This document shows, piece by piece, positions 12,481-23,107 of a stretch of DNA of 64,000 nucleotides. The stretch comes from Azolla caroliniana (taxonomy: Eukaryota; Polypodiophyta), in assembly GCA_043228905.1 (NCBI GenBank), contig JBHGNT010000014.1, forward strand, positions 1 to 64,000, in the 5' to 3' direction. The notes under the pieces are model-generated. The model had not been told where the DNA came from. It ran no database searches and saw only the letters and a program-made list of their open reading frames with translations. The number at the start of each line of letters is the position of its first letter. The first letter of the stretch is position 1. The translations under genes and the position numbers were made by a program.

Positions 12481-12925
12481 GTGAAATGAAGATAAGGTGA
12501 TGACGGTGCTGCTCTTTCAAGTGCGTTCTTTAAACCAAGAAAAAATAAACAAGGAAAAGGTGATAAGGTGATGACGGTGTTGCTCTTTCAAGTGTGTTCT
12601 TTAAACCAAGAAAAAAGAAACAAGGAAAAGGTGATAAGGTGACGATGGTTCTGCTCTGACACCACGATAGGGGGTCTCTCAAAAGTTTTATGAACCAACT
12701 TGTAATTAACTTGAAGTCCTGAAATGTGTCCTTTGAAACCTAGGAAAAGGTGGTAAGGTGGCAACGGTGTTGCTCTTTCAAGTGTGTTCTTTAAACCAAG
12801 AAAAAAGAAAGCTAGGAAAAGGTGATAACAATTTTGGTTTGACGCCACAATAAGGGGTCTCTCAAAAGTTTTATGAACCAACTTGTGATAAACTTGAAGT
12901 CTTGAAATGTAGCATTCATGCAGTG
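12480..12925. repeat. Short-period duplicated block, ~75-bp and ~200-bp units
   Basis: The segment 'tgctctttcaagtgtgttctttaaaccaag...' occurs three times (about 12510, 12575, 12770). A longer unit containing 'ggggtctctcaaaagttttatgaaccaacttgt' occurs twice (about 12670 and 12855). At 12645-12660 the minus strand reads TGGTGTCAGAGC, one base off a tRNA-iMet primer-binding site, next to a 'ggggtctctc' block. This may be an old LTR/primer-site junction that later duplicated. Confidence 0.6.
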
Positions 12926-15135
12926 GAACTATGTGCATGCATGTTTGGTGGTAAGCATGTTAAAAATAATTCGATATCTAATACAACCTGATATTCGACT
13001 GACACAATATTGGTTTGAGCGACAACTACAACAATTGCAAGCAGAGATGAAGAGGAGGTTTGGATGTCAATGACCATACTACACCAGGAGGACTCCCATA
13101 AAGTAGTTTTGAATCCCTCGCTAGTTAAATGCACCATAATAGCCTCTATATAGAACATGTAGGAAATGTATTCCCCATGGCCTTTGGGCAAGTTGTAGCC
13201 TCTAGGGGATTTGAGCCTTCGGGTTCATAACAAATAAAAGCATCTCTTCCATGGAGAAAACAATTGTTAGTAATTATGTTGATAAACTTGTGAGTAGTTG
13301 TGTCAATAACTAGAGATGGAATGAGATCTTTCAGATAAGTTTTGTCTCCAAATCTTATGAACCAACTCGTGACTAGTTGTGTCAATAACTATAGATGGAA
13401 TGAAATCTTCCATCTACCTTCAGGTGAGTACTAATAACTATCATTAGAGTAAACCATGGGAAAAAAACTAATGACATGCAATGACCATAAAAAATGCTAA
13501 TTGTGCAATGGTGCCTAGATGCCTTTGTGGTAATGTCAAATTGTTGAGGTTGTCTACCTTCTAGGACTTGCATTGAAGTATTTTGCATGCCTGTTTTATA
13601 ATCGATTTCGATTCCATCAACATGAATGATGGCATGCATATGGTACCATGGATTCATGTTCAATAGTTAGAAGTTACTATAAACCATACATACCATACAT
13701 GCATTCACGTTCGAGTATGTTTCAATCATTTGAGTATGGTAAACACCCTCGAAGCATGTTAAATACCATACTTTTGTATTCATTATTAATGAATAAGGTA
13801 AAAAGAATTCAAGGCCATATGTGAAGATCATAAATATCAACAACTTTGTCTAATGCGTGGCTGGAACCCCCAATCCATATAGAATAGGGATAAATGCCAA
13901 CAGTAGTGATTGTACTTGTAATCCAATAATTTTAATCACTATGACAGAAAAATTAAGGCAAAGCTAGAATGCATAACATAGTGTGGCACACCCATAATTA
14001 CATAAAAGGGCAATAATTATTTCAATATTTTTTGTTTCTCTCCGTGAAAAGGATAGCTTCATGAGAAAGGCATCTATAGTGGAGAACATGACAAACTTGC
14101 AGTAACACTTTGCTAAAGTCCCAATATATGCCAACCAAATTTTAACTAAACAAAAGAGAAGAAAACATTGTTCTTAAGAGGGAGAAGAGGGTGGATTGGT
14201 GGAGAGGCATGGTGAGGGAAAGTGGTGGAGAGGGAGAAGTGGGCGGATTAGTGGAAAGGGTGAAGGGGAGGAATTAGTGAAGCAAAGGTGAACGTGAAGT
14301 TGTGAACTGAAGGTGGTGGGGCAAAGGAGGTGCGAAGGTGAAAGCGTGCGTCGACCTCTATGATAATCAAATTGCTCAGCCCTATTACCTAGTAAGAGTA
14401 CGTGAAAATAAAACTAAAAATAAAAAAAACATAACAATGTTTTGATAACATTCACATTCATTTACAAACAAATGAAAAAGAATGTTTTCCCTGAAGAATG
14501 TGAATATTACGTACTATGGATGGGTTGATGGTTTATTCCAACAAATAATATTTCTATTCTTTGTGCATCATTCAATCAAGGACGAGACCATCTCTTACAT
14601 TTCTAGTTTGTTGCATCCATACTTCTTTTTCCAACAAGCATGAACAACTAGAACCCTTCCTGTTTTCCTCCAAGTGTGGATGATTATATCATGCATGTCC
14701 ATATGGAAAAGATGATTACATTATTCAAAGATAGAAATGACGGAGTCACCTACTGAGGTGGAAGCAACAAAGAACTCACCTATGGATATGATGAAGATGC
14801 ATTAGAGACGGGCAAGCGAAAGGAAATCAAGAAATGCAATAGGGGACCAAATGCGATGAAGTTAGTTTTCCTATTGTGTGCATGCTTTTTGACATTATAC
14901 TTCTTTTTGTTCTAAATTCAAGGCATGCACTTCGGATAGGTCTGCATTTGTGGTCCCAGGTCAAAGTGCAGACCTAAATAAGGGCAACTATAGTAAGTCC
15001 TAGTCCATCTAGGCTACAAGGATCCAGGTTTGTTATGGAATTATATCCCCCCTATTTCTTTATTGATATAACATTATTGATAAAATACATGTAGAGGAAA
15101 TGCTATTGGTTGTAATTTGGCAATTAAATGGACAC
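12926..15135. other. Gene-poor DNA with small duplications
   Basis: No protein similarity was recognised. A ~90-bp direct repeat lies at about 13283-13325 and 13372-13415 (tagttgtgtcaataacta). Another purine-rich tract (14180-14340) is built of ggagagg/gtggtgg words. Minus-strand open frames at 12916-13191, 13146-13385 and 13382-13663 share repeat-derived sequence and are unlikely to be genes. Confidence 0.5.
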
Positions 15136-15765
15136 AATGCAATTGCAGTGTTGCTATAATATTACAACAGCTTAACATGAAATTGTGCAGTTTTATTGTA
15201 GTTATTTGTAGTTTCTACAATTCATATGTTTGCTACTCTTCACCACATATGTTCTGTGTTTAAGCAGCATCTACACATAAACCTAACACTATCACCAATG
15301 TCCAAGCTGCCCATAAACCGCTAAAAAATTGTATAAGCAGCCTGCAAAATACTGCAGGAAAATGTAAATACAGCTTGCAAAACAAACTGCAACATACATA
15401 CATTCACAGCAAGTATGCTATAATCATCACACCCTGCAGAAAACTGCAGCAGCTTGTAATAAAACTACAGCATGTACACCCATTTACTGCAACATATACA
15501 TCTAATGCAAATTCAGCCTGCAAAATAACTGCAACATATACAACTATCTTCAGCATTATCAAACTTATACGAAAAGTGGATAATCAGCTTGCAGAAAAGT
15601 GCAGCCTGTACACATATAAAGCTAACACTGTCAGCAATCTCTAACCTGCTCAAAAACTGCAAACAAACAGTATAATCAACCTGCAAAAAACTGCAACATG
15701 TACACCAATTTACAGCAATATCAACACAGCGATATATACAACCATAGTCAAAAAACCCATAACAT
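15136..15765. repeat. Degenerate tandem repeat rich in 'ctgcaaaa.actgcaac'
   Basis: About ten degenerate units of roughly 55-70 bp carry the words 'cagcctgcaaaa', 'actgcaacat' and 'tacaccnattta'. Spacing is irregular and identity between units is low, so this is an old minisatellite. The 89-codon plus-strand frame at 15375-15644 is made of the repeat and is not considered a gene. Confidence 0.6.
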
Positions 15766-16308
15766 ATTTATGAAATAGATGGGCTGTTGCCAACACCATA
15801 AAGCTAGAAGGAATGAACGTGGGATGTACCCGAAAAGTGTCTCCAACATGCGAACAACGTTGGAGAATTATTTTACAAACAGAATATATTAATGCCCATA
15901 ATTTTTCTATGAATATGTTTGTGATTCAAACTTACATGATAATTAGATTTGAAATAAACATCTGGGGCAACCAGCACTACAATTGTTGACACAAGATAAC
16001 AAATGAATGAATATACGAGCATTGTAAAGCCTCACCAAACACTGCATTGCATGTAAATTGGGTTACCAGTTGAGCCGAATGAATCCTAAAGGATATGATT
16101 AAACCAATCAACGCACAATGGGCGCGAATTCCAACAATGTACGACATAATATCAATGTATAGAGTAGGTAGGTAGTATGTTACTGATCAGATATATATAT
16201 ACAGTAGGAAGATCACGTATATCCGGCAAATGGACCAGATACGTCATCATTGTCCTAGGCGGCTCTAAAATTGCTGCTGCACATACGTGTGAGATATGAA
16301 GGTGGGGT

Positions 16309-18015
16309 TTATGGGGTAGACCAAATATCTGGGACACGGACCAAGTGGAGACGACGACTCGGTTGTGGTCCAAGAGCAGCAGCAACAACAGCACATGGAC
16401 GATTAGGGCGAAGAGGACCTTGGAGTGGCATCAATGGAGATTCAACATCGTGCTGCAACACCTCCTTCTCCTCATGATCATGCCATCGGACATCGTATTC
16501 CAACAGCGGCCACATGCAGCAACATGTTGGCCCACAGTGCAAATGCGACAGATCTCCATAAGCATGAGCTGTCAACCACGATGATCTCCCCACGTCGTAG
16601 ATGACCAACCAGCTCCAGAGCCCATACCTAACCACGGCCATGAACAGTGTAGCGTCAGACCAGATGATCCACGTCGTCATCCTCAGAGTGTCATTGGCAA
16701 CTTCGCGGCTGTACGCATTACGATCATACCGGTCTTTGATGTCGGACCATGGCCGTTGGGGACGTAACTGGACCATGGACACGAGTTGAAACACAGTGCA
16801 GCTCTCTTCCAGCTGCCACAGGCACATTACACCCGCGTTTCCATCCACCACAACTAGCCTGCAATACTCATCCTTGGCATTATTAGCACACAGTAGAACA
16901 GAATTGATCCTGTACCCACTCGTCGCATGAAGTCGCTGACCGAAACAAATGCCTTCTTGGCTGCTTCCATTTTCCACTGCAGCACTATCGCCACTATGAT
17001 CCTGCAGTGTGGTGGTAATTTCATCCCAGCTATTGTCGCAGAAATCGTATGCCAATATCCCCACCTCGTCTATCCTCGATCCCTGCACCCTTAATTCCTT
17101 GACACTATTCACATAATTGTAGCCAACAACGACAACAGAACCATCCGAGATGCCACTGCAGAAGTGATCACGGGGCATGGGATGGCGACTTATGCGTTGC
17201 CAGGAGGACACGCGGGAGTCGTAGAGATGCGTGAATACCTGGTGGCTCTGCAGGCAGATTTCAAGGAAAAACAGGATGTACGTCTGCTGAAGCAGATCGT
17301 GACGGAGGAAGCGCACAGAGTAAGCCCAGGGAGCCCAAGTCATAGACGTCATGTATCTACCGCCAGGGAAAGGCGGGAGCAGCTTCCACTTCCTGGTTCT
17401 ATGGTTTCCCACCAGGATCCTGCCTTTCCCTAGCCAAGAACGGCAGACAAGACCGTGTGACGATGCCAGTTCCTGGGTGTCTTTCAGGGGGACTTTGAGG
17501 GGGATCGATGATGTCTCCCGATTCGAAGAATCTGATTCGATATCCAATTCGGGCGTTCCTTCACAATGGCGATGTGGCTCCTTATAAGCCCATCTCAGCC
17601 CAGGAGGAATGAGGCAACGGCGATGTGTCACAGCAGCCCATCTCAGCTCAGGAGGCTCACAGCTACCGCTCCCCATCCATTGCTCGATATCTGTACACGA
17701 ACCACCAACGTACCACAGATGCCTGAACTCTGGAGAACTCAGCAGTGAGTTCCAGCTCCTGCACACGCATCTAACTCTTGCCACATCTCTGGCGGGAAGG
17801 CGACGGAATATCTCTGACACCACAACACCCTCCGGCAGCCTCCTCCATATTTCTTCTCCACGTATGACGTCCGAGATCATCTCGGACATCGATATAATAC
17901 AATCCGGTAGCCTGCTTCTGATGATTTCTGCCACTGCTCTGCTGCCGCTTCTGACAGAGTCTACGATGCTCCACAGGAAATGGGGGGAGTGGACCACCAT
18001 ATTCAGTTGCTCCAT
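16309..18015 (-). CDS. F-box protein, intact single-exon gene
   Basis: 568 codons, ATG at 18015-18013, TAA at 16311-16309, no interruption. Residues about 57-100 are an F-box (WRRLPEGVVVSEIFRRLP, ARDVARVRCVCRSWNSLL), the SKP1-binding module of SCF ubiquitin ligases. After it, Trp-, Gly- and hydrophobic-rich stretches (WKLLPPFPGG about 216-225, SGISDGSVVVVGYNY about 288-302, SWLVIYDVGRSSW about 467-479) suggest a kelch/F-box-associated beta-propeller that would bind the ubiquitylation target. The target is not predictable. An N-terminal extension of ~55 residues precedes the F-box. GC content is higher than in the flanking repeats and codon structure is clean, so this looks like a functional host gene. 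A weak TATA-like element (minus strand, about 18078-18090) lies 65-75 bp upstream of the ATG. Confidence 0.88.
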   Translation of the reverse strand: MEQLNMVVHSPHFLWSIVDSVRSGSRAVAEIIRSRLPDCIISMSEMISDVIRGEEIWRRLPEGVVVSEIFRRLPARDVARVRCVCRSWNSLLSSPEFRHLWYVGGSCTDIEQWMGSGSCEPPELRWAAVTHRRCLIPPGLRWAYKEPHRHCEGTPELDIESDSSNRETSSIPLKVPLKDTQELASSHGLVCRSWLGKGRILVGNHRTRKWKLLPPFPGGRYMTSMTWAPWAYSVRFLRHDLLQQTYILFFLEICLQSHQVFTHLYDSRVSSWQRISRHPMPRDHFCSGISDGSVVVVGYNYVNSVKELRVQGSRIDEVGILAYDFCDNSWDEITTTLQDHSGDSAAVENGSSQEGICFGQRLHATSGYRINSVLLCANNAKDEYCRLVVVDGNAGVMCLWQLEESCTVFQLVSMVQLRPQRPWSDIKDRYDRNAYSREVANDTLRMTTWIIWSDATLFMAVVRYGLWSWLVIYDVGRSSWLTAHAYGDLSHLHCGPTCCCMWPLLEYDVRWHDHEEKEVLQHDVESPLMPLQGPLRPNRPCAVVAAALGPQPSRRLHLVRVPDIWSTP

Positions 18016-18077
18016 ACAATGAATCCAATCGAATCAAGTCCAACAATTGGTCGGACGAACTGCATAAATCCAATCAC

Positions 18078-18090
18078 CTGTATAAATTAA
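18078..18090 (-). promoter_or_regulatory. Possible TATA element of the F-box gene
   Basis: The minus strand reads TTAATTTATACAGG about 65-75 bp upstream of the F-box ATG. It is a weak match in an AT-rich region and the spacing to the ATG leaves room for only a short 5' UTR. Treated as a candidate only. Confidence 0.25.
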
Positions 18091-18780
18091 CGACCCCTTT
18101 TCATGCACCCAATATATGACCATCTCTCTTTTTTTTCCTGAAAAGATTCATCAATGAGTTATCAAGAGAATGCCTGAAGGGTATAAGAAAGCACCCGAGA
18201 AATACAACGAACAAGAAAGAACACTCAGGTGACAAAAACATATTAAGGTGTACAGGACTCACAAAATTAGAGCCAGCCTAGTCCGCCCACTAACAATAAA
18301 CAATAGAAAGCACAACAACCACAAAAGAATCAAGATACAACAGAGAATAACAACCATTGAGATGAAGAAACAAAACGCCTGAAGGTTTCAAAAATAGATG
18401 TAAAACCCTAAATCAGACAACAATGGATGAAAGCACTACCTATACCTCAACACTTCACCATGATCTAAAATAACTTCACAAACAACACCAACTAATCGTG
18501 AAGAAGATGTCCAGAACACCATGGCCATAGAAAGCACAATTCTCATTAATTGCATGTGTTCTCAGTGAATCACCAATTGGTACAACTCTACATGCAAAGG
18601 AAGCCACTACGATGCCGAAATTTTCCTCGGTAGCATCTTACATCACAACTTCCTCGTGAAGGATTTAAGAAAACCCTCTAAAAACTTAAATTAATTCTAG
18701 AAGTGCAAGGAAGTTGACTGTGGAGAATTATTTAATCCTTGTCAATTTTATGAAACATTTAATCCTCTCCGTAAACCCAG
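18091..18780. other. Spacer with a ~70-bp segment repeated beyond Copia-1
   Basis: No gene was recognised. The stretch 18172-18242 (gagaaatacaacgaac, gaaagaacactc, gatgacaaaaac words) recurs at 22736-22806 on the other side of Copia-1, in the same orientation. A third short match (acaaaacgcctgaagg) is at about 18375. The two longer copies may be pieces of one host repeat, possibly a CACTA element, into which Copia-1 landed. Confidence 0.5.
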
Positions 18781-18798
18781 CAGCAAACAAACTATGCT

Positions 18799-19152
18799 GT
18801 GATGGCTGGCCTAGAAAACAAAGGGCCGATGTTTGTTATGAGACACCGGGCGAATAGCATGATAACAAGTGTTTCCCAACCTGACGATGTATGGTTCGTG
18901 GACTCAGGTGCCTCAAATCACATGACAAGTCATCAAGAATGGTTCATGGATTTGAGGGAACCCGAGAGACCCAGCATGGTGGAGACCGGTGATGACTCCA
19001 CACACATGATTGAGCACATTGGAGATGTGGCCCTTAACAATCATGACAACAAGGGCTACATGAACGATGTACTGCATGTCCCAACAATCACAAAGAGTTT
19101 GGTCTCGGTTGGCCAAATTGTCGAACAAGGAATGCAAGTACGATTCAACTAG
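18799..19152 (+). pseudogene. Copia-1 aspartic protease segment
   Basis: 117 codons. The catalytic signature VDSGASNHM lies near residue 35, followed by the usual copia features (flap-like GDVALNNHDNKGYMND and LHVPTITKSLVSVGQ, which leads into the pre-integrase region). It would cleave the Gag-Pol polyprotein. A TAG at 19150 (after VRFN) separates it from the integrase part, which continues in the same direction. The start codon is arbitrary because the true polyprotein started upstream in the lost gag. Confidence 0.8.
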
Positions 19153-19212
19153 GAAGGTTGCTTCATCGAGGATAAGGGCCAACTTATCGCTCATGCAAGA
19201 AGAGAAGGTTGC

Positions 19213-20026
19213 ATGTTTATTCTTGATGCGACTAAGGTGAACACAGCAATGTATGCAAAGGGACTCAACACTGAGTCTGATATTGAGTTGTGGCACAAAA
19301 GGGTTGGCCATGTAAACCTCGGTAAACTCCGATCAATGCAAACAAAAGGGGCTGTGCACGGATTGCCACGATTTACTTCAAAACATCCTGAAAATGTATG
19401 TGAGGCGTGCCAACAAGGCAAGCGGCATAGGCCTCCATTCCTAAGCGAAAGGAACGTGAGTAAAGGCTTGTTGGACGTCATCGACTCAGATGTATGGGGC
19501 CCATCTCGAACAACGACAATCGGTGGGTGTAGGTACTTCCTTACGTTCATTGATGACTATTCGCGGCATACTTGGATATGCCCGATGAAGTCGAAAAGTG
19601 AGGTCTTCTCCCACTTTCTCAAGTTAAAGAATCGCATGGAAAATGAGACGAAACGCAAGATTCGATGCTTACGGTCTGATGGTGGCCAAGAATACTTCTC
19701 AACCGAGTTCAAGGCCTTTGTAGAAGAGAAGGGGATTCGTTAGGAATTCTCTTGCCGACTACACACCACAGCAAAACGGTGTTGCTGAGCAAAAGAATCG
19801 CACAATTCTTGAGATGGCCCGTGCCATGCTGCATGAGAAGAACATGCCCAAGATCTATTGGGCAGAGGCAGCAGTTACGGCTGTGTATCTCATCAATAGG
19901 TGCACGACCGAGGGTGTCAATGACATCACCCCTCACGAGAAGTATTTTGGGACAAAGCCAGACCTTTCACACTTGAAGGTTTTTGGCAACATTCCATTTG
20001 TGCATGTACCCGATGAGAAGCGGTGA
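19213..20026 (+). pseudogene. Copia-1 integrase segment
   Basis: Contains the HHCC zinc region (WHKRVGHVN ... CEACQQGKRHRPPF) and the catalytic core with a first D in SDVWGPSR, a second D in LRSDGGQEYF and a Glu in the QQNGVAEQKNR box. The core continues in shifted frames at 19752-20026. A stop (TAG, about 19742) and a frame change lie between the second Asp and the Glu, so the DDE triad is never translated together. The C-terminal part ends at a stop inside DEKR (about 20024). Confidence 0.82.
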
Positions 20027-20569
20027 AAGCTTGACCCAAAATCAGAGAAGATGATCTTTGTCAGTTACTCACTTGAGCAAAAGGATTATAAGTGTTTTAA
20101 CCCTATCACTCAAAAGACCCGGGTAAGCCGAGATGTGGTATTTGATGAGGTGACATCGTGGTATGGCCCAACCTTAATGAGCCCCGCCATGCTCAAAACA
20201 AGCAGATCTGGAGCAGATTCTGAGAGTGAAGAAGAAGAGATGCTGACGACCATTATGGGTGGAGAACCAGCAGAGAGTCTGCCCGCACTCCAGTCGACTG
20301 GACCTGAGGTGTCATCCAGCAATCAGAGTCTTGCACAGCATGAAGAAACCTCTGATGTGGTGTCACCTTGGTGCTACATCCGTAGAAAGAAAAAAAAAGG
20401 GCAAGATGCCTGAGCAAGAGGCCAAAGACATGACATCTGGTGAAGACCACGATCATTCACCTCGATCGGTCGACAGCAAGTATGAAATGAAGAAGGCCCC
20501 GGAGGTGACCAAAGGAAAACTCCGTCAATCGAACCGACAAAAGAACCCGATAGTTAGGTTTGGGTACAA

Positions 20570-22050
20570 TGAGTACATGGCCCACCACTATACATTCATG
20601 ATGAAGGTCGCGGCAGACCAAGAACCCGAGACTTACAAAGAAGCTGCCCAAGATCCCCGGTGGATCGAGGCAATGAGGGAGGAGATGTGCGCGTTGTTTG
20701 ACAACAATACTTGGGATTTAGTCCCATTCTCTGAAATAAAGAAAAAGCCAATTGGTTCCCGCTGGGTGTTCAAGATAAAGCATAATGCGGATGGCACGAT
20801 CAATCGGTTCAAGGCTCGGCTAGTCGCCAAAGGGTATGCTCAAACCCATGGCATAGACTATGAGGAAACATTTGCCCCGGTGGCAAAAATGACCACTGTG
20901 AGGAAGGTAATTGCACTCGCAGCAGCGAAAGGGTGGCATTTGCATCAAATGGATGTAAAGAACGCATTCCTCCAAGGTGAGCTCGAGGAGGAAGTTTACA
21001 TGATGCAACAACCTAGCTTCGAATCAAACAAACATCCACATGCAGTTTGCCGATTGAAGAAGACGTTCTATGGACTGAAGCAAGCCCCAAGAGCATGGCA
21101 TTCGAAGATCACATCATATCTTCACGACATTGGCTTCCGGATGTCAAAATCTGATAACTCGTTGTATGTTCAGAACAATCCCAAAAGCCCCATCTTTGTA
21201 ATCTGTATGTCGATGACCTTGTCATCGGTGAAGAAAGCCTCACCAAGATACAAAAGATTAAAAAGCTGCTTTTACAGAAGTTCGAGATGAAGGATCTGAA
21301 TGATTTACATTATTTTCTCGGCATCGAGGTCATTCAAACTCCAGAAGGGTTCCTACTCTCACGACGACACTATGTGTTGAACTTGCTCTACAAGTTCGGA
21401 ATGACCGAGTGTAAGTCCATCTCAACATCCCTTGATCGAAATCTGAAGCTAATTGCAGATTCTGGAAAATTCTGCGAGCCGACACAGTATTGCCAAATAA
21501 TTGGGAGTTTTATCTACTTAACTATCACCCGACCAGACATCAGCTATCCTGTCGGGGTTCTTAGCCAGTTCATGGAAACCCCCCGCGACACTCACATGGA
21601 TTGTGCTAAGCGAGTGTTACATTATATTAGTGGAACACTTAATTATGGTATAATCTATAAGCGTGGAGCACCACTTCGTCTCGAAGGCTTCACGGATGCT
21701 AATTGGGCGGGCAATGCATCTGATAGGCGATCCACTCCGGGATTTATGTTTTCACTCGGTAGTGGAGCAATCTCTTGGAGCAGCAAGAAACAACCAACAG
21801 TCGCTCTATCGAGCACTGAGGCGGAGTATAGGGCCGCAGCTCAAAAGACAGCTGAAAGACAGCTGAAAGACAGCTGAAAGACTTCAACGAATTGGTGACC
21901 AAGCCAATACTGATCCACTGCGATAATCTCAGCAACATCCAGCTCACAAAGATTCCGGTGTTTCACGCCCGAACCAAGCACATAGAGATGCACTATCATT
22001 ACATCCATGGGCGCATATTGGCCGGTGACATTGACCTCCAATACGTTGGC
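20570..22050 (+). pseudogene. Copia-1 reverse transcriptase and RNase H
   Basis: The RT starts with the copia signature WIEAMREEMCALFDNNTWDL (about 20660), followed by RWVFKIKHNADG, KARLVAKGYAQTHGIDY, QMDVKNAFLQGELEEEVYM and YGLKQAPRAWH. The catalytic YVDDLVIGEES box is present at about 21206-21240 but in a different frame from the upstream part (one-base frameshift around 21205). RNase H follows at 21287 (DLHYFLGIEV ... RPDISYPVGVLSQF ... GFTDANWAGNASDRRSTPG ... ALSSTEAEYRAAAQ). After that the sequence stutters (ctgaaagacag three times). It then continues as KPILIHCDNLSNIQL to the end. Confidence 0.85.
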
Positions 22051-22289
22051 CGGTGACATTGACTTTCCAAAGCCCGGAATTTTTGAAGTTACAGATAAAC
22101 CCGACCCTATAGGCATGCTTGACAAGCTCGAAGTTTTGGATCGGCAAGATCGACATTGCTAGATCAAGATCGAGTACATAGGAACAATGGGAAAACCACG
22201 GTCTAGTAGTCCAACCAACTGCAATCATGTCTTCAACTACACCAACACAACCAAGCTTAAGAGGACACACAATGGACCTTGAGGGGGCG

Positions 22290-22732
22290 TGTTGAGAATC
22301 AAGCTCAACTTGTGTGAACATGTGCTTATGAAGAAAAGGACGATGTGTGAAAAAGTGTGTGAGCACACTTTATTGTAATCCATGTAGTTGTCGAGTGTTG
22401 ATATGGTCAAAAAATATTGGATATTCTTATGACAAAATCGTACTCAAGTGGATATCTTGGTTAGATTCCACCAACATATTTAATAGGGCAGTCCCTTGAG
22501 GACTTGTATATAAAACCCCCTTTGCACATTCTTTTTAGTTGATGATCTTTAGTTAATTTTTACAGCTCTCTTAAGTGCATAAGCTGTCATCCCCCTACTG
22601 TGTGTCTTCTTATTTTCTGGTTATTCTCTCTAATTCCTTCTCTTGCTTATATACTCACTCTCTCTCACACACACTACGCTTCTGAATACTCAACTCTACT
22701 AGAGTTAGATTCTTTACAATGAGTATTCAACA
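22290..22732 (+). mobile_element. Copia-1 3' LTR
   Basis: 443 bp, beginning TGTTGAGAATC directly after a purine tract (ccttgagggggcg, the polypurine primer for plus-strand synthesis) and ending GTATTCAACA. The ends form the inverted pair TGTTGA/TCAACA. A TATA box (tatataaaac) is at 22507-22515, followed by CT-rich R/U5-like sequence. No 5' LTR was found upstream, so the element is truncated rather than full length. Confidence 0.88.
22507..22515 (+). promoter_or_regulatory. TATA box in Copia-1 LTR
   Basis: Tatataaaa, about 215 bp after the LTR start, in the U3/R position expected for a copia LTR promoter. Transcription from it would run rightwards out of the element into the CACTA remnant. 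Confidence 0.6.
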
Positions 22733-22777
22733 AAACGCCCAAAGGCTACAAGACATCACCCAAGAAATACAACGAAC

Positions 22778-23059
22778 ATGAAAGAACACTCGGATGACAA
22801 AAACAAACGAAGTTCTTTGGGAGATAGGTTACAACCCTTCCCGTGGTTTTTGTCTGATGAGGACAAATCTCCTGTTAGAGATGCCATTATGCATTTTAGA
22901 ATGCCAATAGAGCGTATGCATTCCTTAAGTGATGTATTTACGGGGAAGAATGAGCTCAATGGTTTGAAGACCCATGATTGGCATAAGATGTTAGCATTTA
23001 TACTACCCATTTGCATGTCTCCTTTCGAAGAATGCGCTCAATGGTTTGAAGACCCATGA
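22778..23059 (+). pseudogene. CACTA transposase fragment, DUF4218-like
   Basis: 93 codons. The stretch MHFRMPIERMHSLSDVF ... ELNGLKTHDWHKMLAFILP resembles the plant CACTA transposase-associated DUF4218 region, where a 'GLKSHDxHxLMxxLLP' motif is diagnostic. The codons for NGLKTHDWHKMLAFILPICM are then repeated by an 82-bp tandem duplication (22954-23035 / 23036-23110). Both ends are truncated. Confidence 0.6.
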
Positions 23060-23107
23060 TTGGCATAAGATGTTAGCATTTATACTACCCGTTTGCATGT
23101 CTCCTTT

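Larger units (their letters stand above)
18781..22286 (+). pseudogene. Ty1/copia polyprotein, 5'-truncated and frameshifted (Copia-1)
   Basis: The plus strand shows the copia order protease, integrase, RT, RNase H. Protease at 18799-19152 (WFVDSGASNHM). GAG-pre-integrase HxxxC region and integrase core from 19213 (LWHKRVGHVNLGKL; FIDDYSRHTWICPMKSKSE; LRSDGGQEYF; QQNGVAEQKNRTILEMARAM). RT about 20630-21290. RNase H 21287-22050. Gag and the 5' LTR are missing. Disruptions include a stop at 19150, another plus a frame change near 19741-19760, a stop at about 20024, a frame change near 20400 and another just before the YVDD box at 21205. Short internal duplications disturb the RNase H end (21840-21875, 22020-22060). 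Confidence 0.9.

Noticed and set aside
12640-12665. Working primer-binding site
   Set aside because: TGGTGTCAGAGC is one base off and lies in a multiply duplicated block with no LTR partner.
17164-18022. Plus-strand frames over the F-box gene (up to 137 codons)
   Set aside because: They are shadows of the minus-strand gene, with no domain.
18433-18450. CACTACC... as the left CACTA terminus
   Set aside because: Only the first seven bases match CACTACCAAG, subterminal words are missing, and the adjacent three bases do not match those after 24282.
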